Below, in pieces: positions 6,456 through 10,087 of a DNA stretch of 10,087 nucleotides. The translations under genes were made by a program, and so were the position numbers. Every line of letters begins with the position of its first letter. Position 1 is the first letter of the stretch. The notes beneath the pieces are model-generated. The model did no database searches, was not told the origin of the DNA, and was given only the letters and a program-made list of their open reading frames with translations. Source of the stretch: Pseudomonadales bacterium (GTDB lineage Bacteria; Pseudomonadota; Gammaproteobacteria; Pseudomonadales; JAHEIH01). The stretch covers positions 1 through 10,087 of the forward strand of contig JALRIU010000336.1 of NCBI GenBank assembly GCA_023255355.1. The letters run 5' to 3'.

Positions 6456-7337
6456 ATGAATACTGAGGCTGACAGCAAAGGTATCAAGCTCGCACTTTTT
6501 GCCTATATTTGGTGGGGACTCGCACCGATATTTTGGCGTCAACTCAGCCATGTACCTGCTGTTGATATTGTGCTAGCCCGAATGCTGACAGCTAGCCCGC
6601 CATTAATCCTTTTTTTATTATTACGGGGCACCTTACGCGACACATTGTCTCTTATGAAATGGGATCGCACTCTGCTATTAGTCACTGCCGGCGGTATTCT
6701 AATCAGTATGAACTGGAGTATTTTCATGCTGGCAATCAATAGTGACAATATCAAACAAGCCAGCCTTGGTTATTATTTATCACCACTTGTTAACGTGTTA
6801 ATGGGTGTCTTATTTTTCGCAGAAAGACCTCGTTTTGCACAATGGCTAGCCATCATCATTGCTGCCCTAGGTATCTTTTGGGTCATCTGGGACTATGGCA
6901 GAACTCCCTGGTATTCATTGGGCCTTGCCTTTTCCTGGGGGATATATAGCGCGGTTCGAAAATTTATCACACTTCCAGCCATGGCAGGCAACACCATTGA
7001 ATCCATAATGATGTTACCACTAGCCTTGTTATACATGGTTTTTACAGGCTCCCAAACCAGTTTTGGCCAGGTCGATCTGCTGACTGATTCGTATCTTTCA
7101 CTGGCTGGAATAGTGACCGTCATCCCCTTATTGGCTTATGTTACAGCAGCGCGGTTAACCAGCCTTACTAACCTTGGCTTGATATTTTATGTCGGCCCAA
7201 CGCTACAACTTATTGTTGCAACGTTTATTTTTAACGAAGCAATAAGTTCTGCTGAGTGGGTTGCCTTTACATGCATTGCTATCGCGCTCATTATCAATAG
7301 CGCGGAGTCAATACAAAGACGCATTAAACATCGCTGA
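6456..7337 (+). CDS. rarD: RarD-family EamA permease
   Basis: This 293-residue inner-membrane protein has about ten membrane helices. It opens with KGIKLALFAYIWWGLAPIFWRQLSHVPAVDIVLARM, in line with the RarD pattern (G-x-x-x-A-L-x-A-Y-x-x-W-G-x-x-P-x-(Y/F), then V-P-x-x-E/D-I-L-x-x-R). It also has the family features NWSIFMLAINSDNIKQASLGYYLSPLVNV (split: NWSIFMLAI about 86-94; SLGYYLSPLVNVLMG about 102-116) and a C-terminal LLAYVTAARLTSLTNLGLIFY segment. RarD was named for chloramphenicol sensitivity in Pseudomonas, and its physiological substrate is unclear. The usual HR in helix 3 appears here as 'LARM'. The start is 3 bases after the cnoX stop with no visible Shine-Dalgarno site, so translation probably depends on ribosomes arriving from cnoX. 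Confidence 0.88.
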   Translation: MNTEADSKGIKLALFAYIWWGLAPIFWRQLSHVPAVDIVLARMLTASPPLILFLLLRGTLRDTLSLMKWDRTLLLVTAGGILISMNWSIFMLAINSDNIKQASLGYYLSPLVNVLMGVLFFAERPRFAQWLAIIIAALGIFWVIWDYGRTPWYSLGLAFSWGIYSAVRKFITLPAMAGNTIESIMMLPLALLYMVFTGSQTSFGQVDLLTDSYLSLAGIVTVIPLLAYVTAARLTSLTNLGLIFYVGPTLQLIVATFIFNEAISSAEWVAFTCIAIALIINSAESIQRRIKHR

Positions 7338-7485
7338 CGAATATTTGCTGCCCAAACGAAAGTATCGCAAGCTATTTTGAAATCAATAGGTTAAAATATC
7401 ACCAGTTTGGCATTTTTAGATCCCCCCTTTTTACAAAAGTAAGTCATTTTGCCGTTTCACCCATACATCTCCTCGAGGTAAATAC
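7338..7485 (+). promoter_or_regulatory. Intergenic region upstream of deaD (probable promoter and 5' leader)
   Basis: This 148-base gap holds no ORF or clear terminator hairpin after rarD. It is AT-rich, especially at 7375-7399, where TAAAAT (7392-7397) could be a -10 element, but no good -35 lies at the right distance. A second candidate pairs TTGGCA (7407-7412) with TACAAA (7432-7437) at a long 19-base spacing. CCAAAC (7352-7357) and GTTTGG (7405-7410) are complementary but distant. A C6T5 run is at 7422-7432. Transcription of deaD probably starts here, but I cannot fix the position. The leader is much shorter than the long 5' UTR known for E. coli deaD. Confidence 0.35.
7475..7479 (+). promoter_or_regulatory. 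Shine-Dalgarno site of deaD, within a palindrome
   Basis: GAGGT lies 6 bases before the ATG at 7486 and supports that start. It forms the right half of the perfect 8-base palindrome CCTCGAGG (7471-7478). Confidence 0.7.
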
Positions 7486-9375
7486 ATGTCCCAATTGGAC
7501 ACGCCCATATTATTTTCAGATTTGGGCTTAGATCAGGCCGTTTTAAAAGCCGTTGACGCCCTGGGCTACGAAAGCCCATCACCCATTCAAGCAGCGTGCA
7601 TCCCTGCCATGCTTGAAGGCAATGACCTACTCGGTCAGGCTCAAACAGGTACAGGCAAAACCGCTGCATTTGCATTGCCAATGCTCAGTAGAATTGATGT
7701 CAACTTAAAGGCGCCGCAATTACTTGTTCTGACACCAACCCGTGAATTGAGCATTCAAGTTGCAGAAGCATTCCAAAGTTACGCAAAATTCATCCCAGGC
7801 TTTCATGTCCTACCAATTTATGGCGGCCAAAGCTTTGACACGCAATTTAGAGGACTAAAACGTGGTGCCCAAGTTATCGTTGGTACTCCTGGCCGTGTCA
7901 TGGATCATTTACGTCGCAAGACCTTAGTACTTGATGATTTGCGTTGCTTGGTTCTCGACGAAGCTGACGAAATGCTGCGCATGGGCTTTATTGATGATGT
8001 TGAGTGGATCCTTGAACACACCCCAGAAGAGCATCAAACCGCCCTCTTTTCAGCCACCATGCCAAAACAGATTCGCTCTGTGGCTGAACGTTATTTAAAC
8101 AACCCAACCGAAGTTAAAATTGCCTCAAAAACATCAACCGCGACCACCATTAGACAACGCTACTGGAATGTCAGTGGTATGCATAAACTTGATGCATTGA
8201 CTCGTATTTTAGAAATCGAAGAATTTGAAGCAGTACTTATCTTTGTGCGCACCAAAACGGCAACTGTCGAACTCTCTGAAAAACTGCAAGCGCGAGGTTA
8301 TTCGAGCGAAGCTTTGCATGGCGACATGACTCAGGCTATGCGTGAGCGAGTTGTTGAGCGCCTTAAGAAAGGTAGTTTAGACATTGTTATTGGCACGGAT
8401 GTTGTTGCCCGCGGTCTTGATGTTGAACGCATTACTCACGTAGTAAACTACGACATTCCCTACGATACTGAATCCTATGTGCACCGTATTGGTAGAACCG
8501 GTCGTGCAGGCCGAAGCGGCGACGCCATTCTGTTTGTCGCACCTCGTGAACGCCGCATGCTGTCAGCGATTGAACGCGCTACTGGCCAAACGATTGAAGC
8601 GATGGACGTGCCATCAGTCAATGACATTAACGAGCAACGTGTTAAGCGCTTTAAGCAAAAAATTGTCGATACACTGGCCAGTGAAGACCTTGAGCTTTAC
8701 TACCGTGTCCTGAAAGACATGCAACGTGAATACGACGTAGACCCCATGAACATTGCTGCTGCGTTGGCGCATTTAAATACTGGCTCATCTACGCTGTTGC
8801 TCACTGAAATCAAACGCGAACGCCCTGAACGCAGAGAAAGAGAGGATCGCGCGTTTCGTGGCGAACGTGGTGAAAGAGTTGAGCGCGGAGAACGTGGCGA
8901 GCGTCGCGAGCGCAGAGAACGCCGTGATCGTGATGACAGCTATGAAAGAATGCCACGCGAGGAACGAAGCAGCCGCGGCAAGCGCGACAATGAAGAGACA
9001 GCTGATGTCAAAATGGAAAAATACCGCGTCGAAGTAGGCCGTCAAAATGCAGTAAAACCTGGTCAAATTGTGGGTGCAATTGCCAACGAGGCCGACATTT
9101 CCAGTCAGTTCATCGGCAGCATCGATATTTTTGATGATTATAGCCTGGTCGACTTACCTGCCGGGATGCCTAAAGAAGTGCTCGCTATTTTGCAACGCGC
9201 CATTGTTTGTGGCAAACCCATGGCCATGACAAAGGCAAGTCAAAGTGGCGATTGGCAGCCTCGCACTAAATCTAATGGCCCAAGAAAGGCCAATTCAACC
9301 GCTAATCGCAAAGCTGCGAAAGCGCGCACTAAGGACGATAGAAAGCCACACCGTAAAGGTAAGCGCCAAGACTAG
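7486..9375 (+). CDS. deaD: ATP-dependent DEAD-box RNA helicase DeaD (CsdA)
   Basis: This 629-residue cytoplasmic RNA helicase unwinds structured RNA in ribosome assembly, mRNA decay and cold adaptation. The helicase core is complete: Q-motif with F10 and Q35, motif I AQTGTGKT (52-59), TPTREL, GTPGRV, motif II DEAD (158-161), motif III SAT (189-191), and motif VI HRIGRTGRAG (333-342). A dimerisation-like segment (about 380-440, VKRFKQKIVDTLASEDLELYY) follows, as in DeaD and not in RhlE or SrmB. Residues about 444-504 are an Arg/Glu/Gly-rich low-complexity linker. Residues about 510-585 form a DbpA-type RNA-binding domain (VEVGRQNAVKPGQIVGAIANE, then IGSIDIFDDYSLVDLP), and the last about 40 residues are a Lys/Arg-rich tail. 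The length equals that of E. coli DeaD. It has its own intergenic region upstream and a terminator downstream, so it is probably monocistronic. Confidence 0.96.
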   Translation: MSQLDTPILFSDLGLDQAVLKAVDALGYESPSPIQAACIPAMLEGNDLLGQAQTGTGKTAAFALPMLSRIDVNLKAPQLLVLTPTRELSIQVAEAFQSYAKFIPGFHVLPIYGGQSFDTQFRGLKRGAQVIVGTPGRVMDHLRRKTLVLDDLRCLVLDEADEMLRMGFIDDVEWILEHTPEEHQTALFSATMPKQIRSVAERYLNNPTEVKIASKTSTATTIRQRYWNVSGMHKLDALTRILEIEEFEAVLIFVRTKTATVELSEKLQARGYSSEALHGDMTQAMRERVVERLKKGSLDIVIGTDVVARGLDVERITHVVNYDIPYDTESYVHRIGRTGRAGRSGDAILFVAPRERRMLSAIERATGQTIEAMDVPSVNDINEQRVKRFKQKIVDTLASEDLELYYRVLKDMQREYDVDPMNIAAALAHLNTGSSTLLLTEIKRERPERREREDRAFRGERGERVERGERGERRERRERRDRDDSYERMPREERSSRGKRDNEETADVKMEKYRVEVGRQNAVKPGQIVGAIANEADISSQFIGSIDIFDDYSLVDLPAGMPKEVLAILQRAIVCGKPMAMTKASQSGDWQPRTKSNGPRKANSTANRKAAKARTKDDRKPHRKGKRQD

Positions 9376-9384
9376 TAATAACCC

Positions 9385-9425
9385 AACACGTCAGGCATCT
9401 TTGTACTGACGTGTTTGTCACTTTG
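9385..9425 (+). terminator. Rho-independent-type terminator after deaD
   Basis: Perfect 10-base arms AACACGTCAG (9385-9394) and CTGACGTGTT (9406-9415) flank an 11-base loop, starting 9 bases after the deaD stop. The following TTTGTCACTTT tract is T-rich but interrupted, so termination may be partial. On the opposite strand no T-run follows, so it is read as + strand only. Confidence 0.65.
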
Positions 9426-9426
9426 C

Positions 9427-9455
9427 ATGGCAATACTAGTATTAACTTCTATACT
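9427..9455 (+). promoter_or_regulatory. Candidate sigma-70 promoter for the pilU-like gene
   Basis: A -35-like ATGGCA (9427-9432, four of six consensus bases) and a -10-like TATACT (9450-9455, five of six) are separated by 17 bases, the optimal spacing. The element lies between the deaD terminator and the pilU-like start, so a separate transcript for pilU is plausible. It is a prediction from pattern only. Confidence 0.45.
9432..9443. repeat. Perfect 12-base palindrome in the promoter spacer (possible operator)
   Basis: AATACTAGTATT reads identically on both strands. It occupies most of the spacer between the proposed -35 and -10 elements of the pilU-like gene, where a bound regulator would block or distort the promoter. 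No regulator family is recognised. Confidence 0.4.
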
Positions 9456-9477
9456 CAATAGAGCATAGGAGCACGCC

Positions 9478-10087
9478 ATGGAATTTAAAGATCTTCTCAA
9501 AATACTCGCTGTGAAAGACGGTTCTGACCTTTATCTTTCTACAGGCGCACCACCTTGTGCAAAATTTCAAGGCACCTTAAAACCCCTCGACAAAACGGCC
9601 TACCAACCCGGTGAAATTGAGGCAATCGCCCATGAAATTATGGATGAGGAACAACGTCAAGCTTTTGACCGCGACCTAGAAATGAACCTTGCCATCTCGA
9701 TTGCAGGTGTCGGACGATTTCGAATCAATATTTTCAAACAACGCAATGAATGCTCGATTGTCGCCAGAAATATCAAAACTGAAATACCTAAGTTTGACGA
9801 CCTTGGATTACCCGAAGTGTTAAAAGACGTTATCATGTACAAACGCGGTTTAATTCTGTTTGTTGGTGGTACCGGGTCTGGCAAATCAACCTCGCTAGCG
9901 GCGCTTATAGATCATCGCAATAGCAACAGCGGTGGTCATATCATCACTATAGAAGACCCGGTTGAGTTTGTTCACAAACACAAAAAAAGTATCATCAATC
10001 AACGCGAAGTTGGGGTTGATACGCGTAGTTTTCACAACGCCTTAAAGAATACTCTCAGGCAAGCACCCGATGTGATTTTGATTGGTG
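9478..10087 (+). CDS. pilU: PilU-like type IV pilus retraction ATPase (3' end outside window)
   Basis: The frame is open from the ATG at 9478 to the window edge, giving 203 residues of a protein usually about 370-380 long. AGGAG (9467-9471), 6 bases upstream, fixes the start. The N-terminal PAS-like domain begins MEFKDLLKILAVKDGSDLYLS and includes GVGRFRINIFKQRN. The RecA-like ATPase follows with Walker A GGTGSGKST (130-138), Asp-box IIEDP-type TIEDPVEF (157-164), and the start of Walker B in RQAPDVILIG at the edge. Wording such as MYKRGLILFVGGTGSGKST, HRNSNSGGHIITIEDP and SFHNALKNTLRQAPD is closer to PilU than to PilT as I recall them. PilU assists PilT in pilus retraction at the inner-membrane base, affecting twitching motility and adhesion. 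No pilT precedes it, since deaD does, which is unusual for pilU. A PilT paralogue cannot be excluded without the C-terminal half. Confidence 0.85.
   Translation, partial: MEFKDLLKILAVKDGSDLYLSTGAPPCAKFQGTLKPLDKTAYQPGEIEAIAHEIMDEEQRQAFDRDLEMNLAISIAGVGRFRINIFKQRNECSIVARNIKTEIPKFDDLGLPEVLKDVIMYKRGLILFVGGTGSGKSTSLAALIDHRNSNSGGHIITIEDPVEFVHKHKKSIINQREVGVDTRSFHNALKNTLRQAPDVILIG

Noticed and set aside
7352..7410. Riboswitch or terminator in the deaD leader
   Set aside because: Only a 6-base complementary pair almost 50 bases apart is seen. There is no compact hairpin followed by a T-run and no known riboswitch core.
8857..8935. DNA tandem repeat in deaD
   Set aside because: The repeating pattern is in the protein (RGE/RRE). 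Codon choice varies too much for a true nucleotide repeat array.
8785..9066. 93-codon reverse-strand open frame
   Set aside because: It is the antisense of the Arg/Glu-rich part of deaD. GC-rich Arg/Glu codons rarely give reverse stops. It has no ribosome-binding site, and deaD is certain.
1..10087. CRISPR, insertion sequence, tRNA or phage attachment signatures
   Set aside because: No regularly spaced repeats, transposase motifs, terminal inverted repeats or tRNA-like cloverleafs were seen, and gene content is ordinary chromosomal.

Overview
The window looks like chromosomal DNA of a Gram-negative gammaproteobacterium. Every gene is on the + strand, spacing is tight, base composition is moderate (roughly mid-40s % GC by eye), and the gene families fit: Lol-type ABC export, a beta-barrel protein, CnoX/YbbN, RarD, DeaD and PilU. 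I cannot name the genus from the sequence. I see no mobile element, CRISPR array, tRNA or rRNA gene.

Bases 1-4660 hold an envelope-transport cluster. In order these are the C-terminal part of a LolA-like lipoprotein-sorting protein (cut by the window edge), two paralogous FtsX/MacB-type permeases, a LolD/MacB-type ATPase, and a secreted protein with the features of an outer-membrane beta-barrel. The junctions overlap by 1, 4, 8 and 23 bases, so the genes are almost certainly translated as one unit. The composition suggests a dedicated pathway from inner membrane through periplasm to outer membrane, parallel to but distinct from housekeeping LolCDE-LolA. Its substrate is unknown. This is the most interesting part of the window.

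Bases 4665-7337 continue in the same direction with gaps of only 4, 18 and 3 bases: an EamA/DMT-family transporter, a CnoX/YbbN thioredoxin-TPR co-chaperone with an intact CAPC active site, and a RarD-type EamA permease. Bases 1-7337 may therefore be one long transcript, although internal promoters cannot be excluded.

After a 148-base intergenic region comes deaD (7486-9375), a cold-shock-type DEAD-box RNA helicase with an Arg/Glu/Gly-rich linker and a basic tail. A hairpin terminator follows. A short leader then carries a plausible sigma-70 promoter with a perfect 12-base palindrome in its spacer, and leads into a PilU-like type IV pilus retraction ATPase that runs off the right edge.
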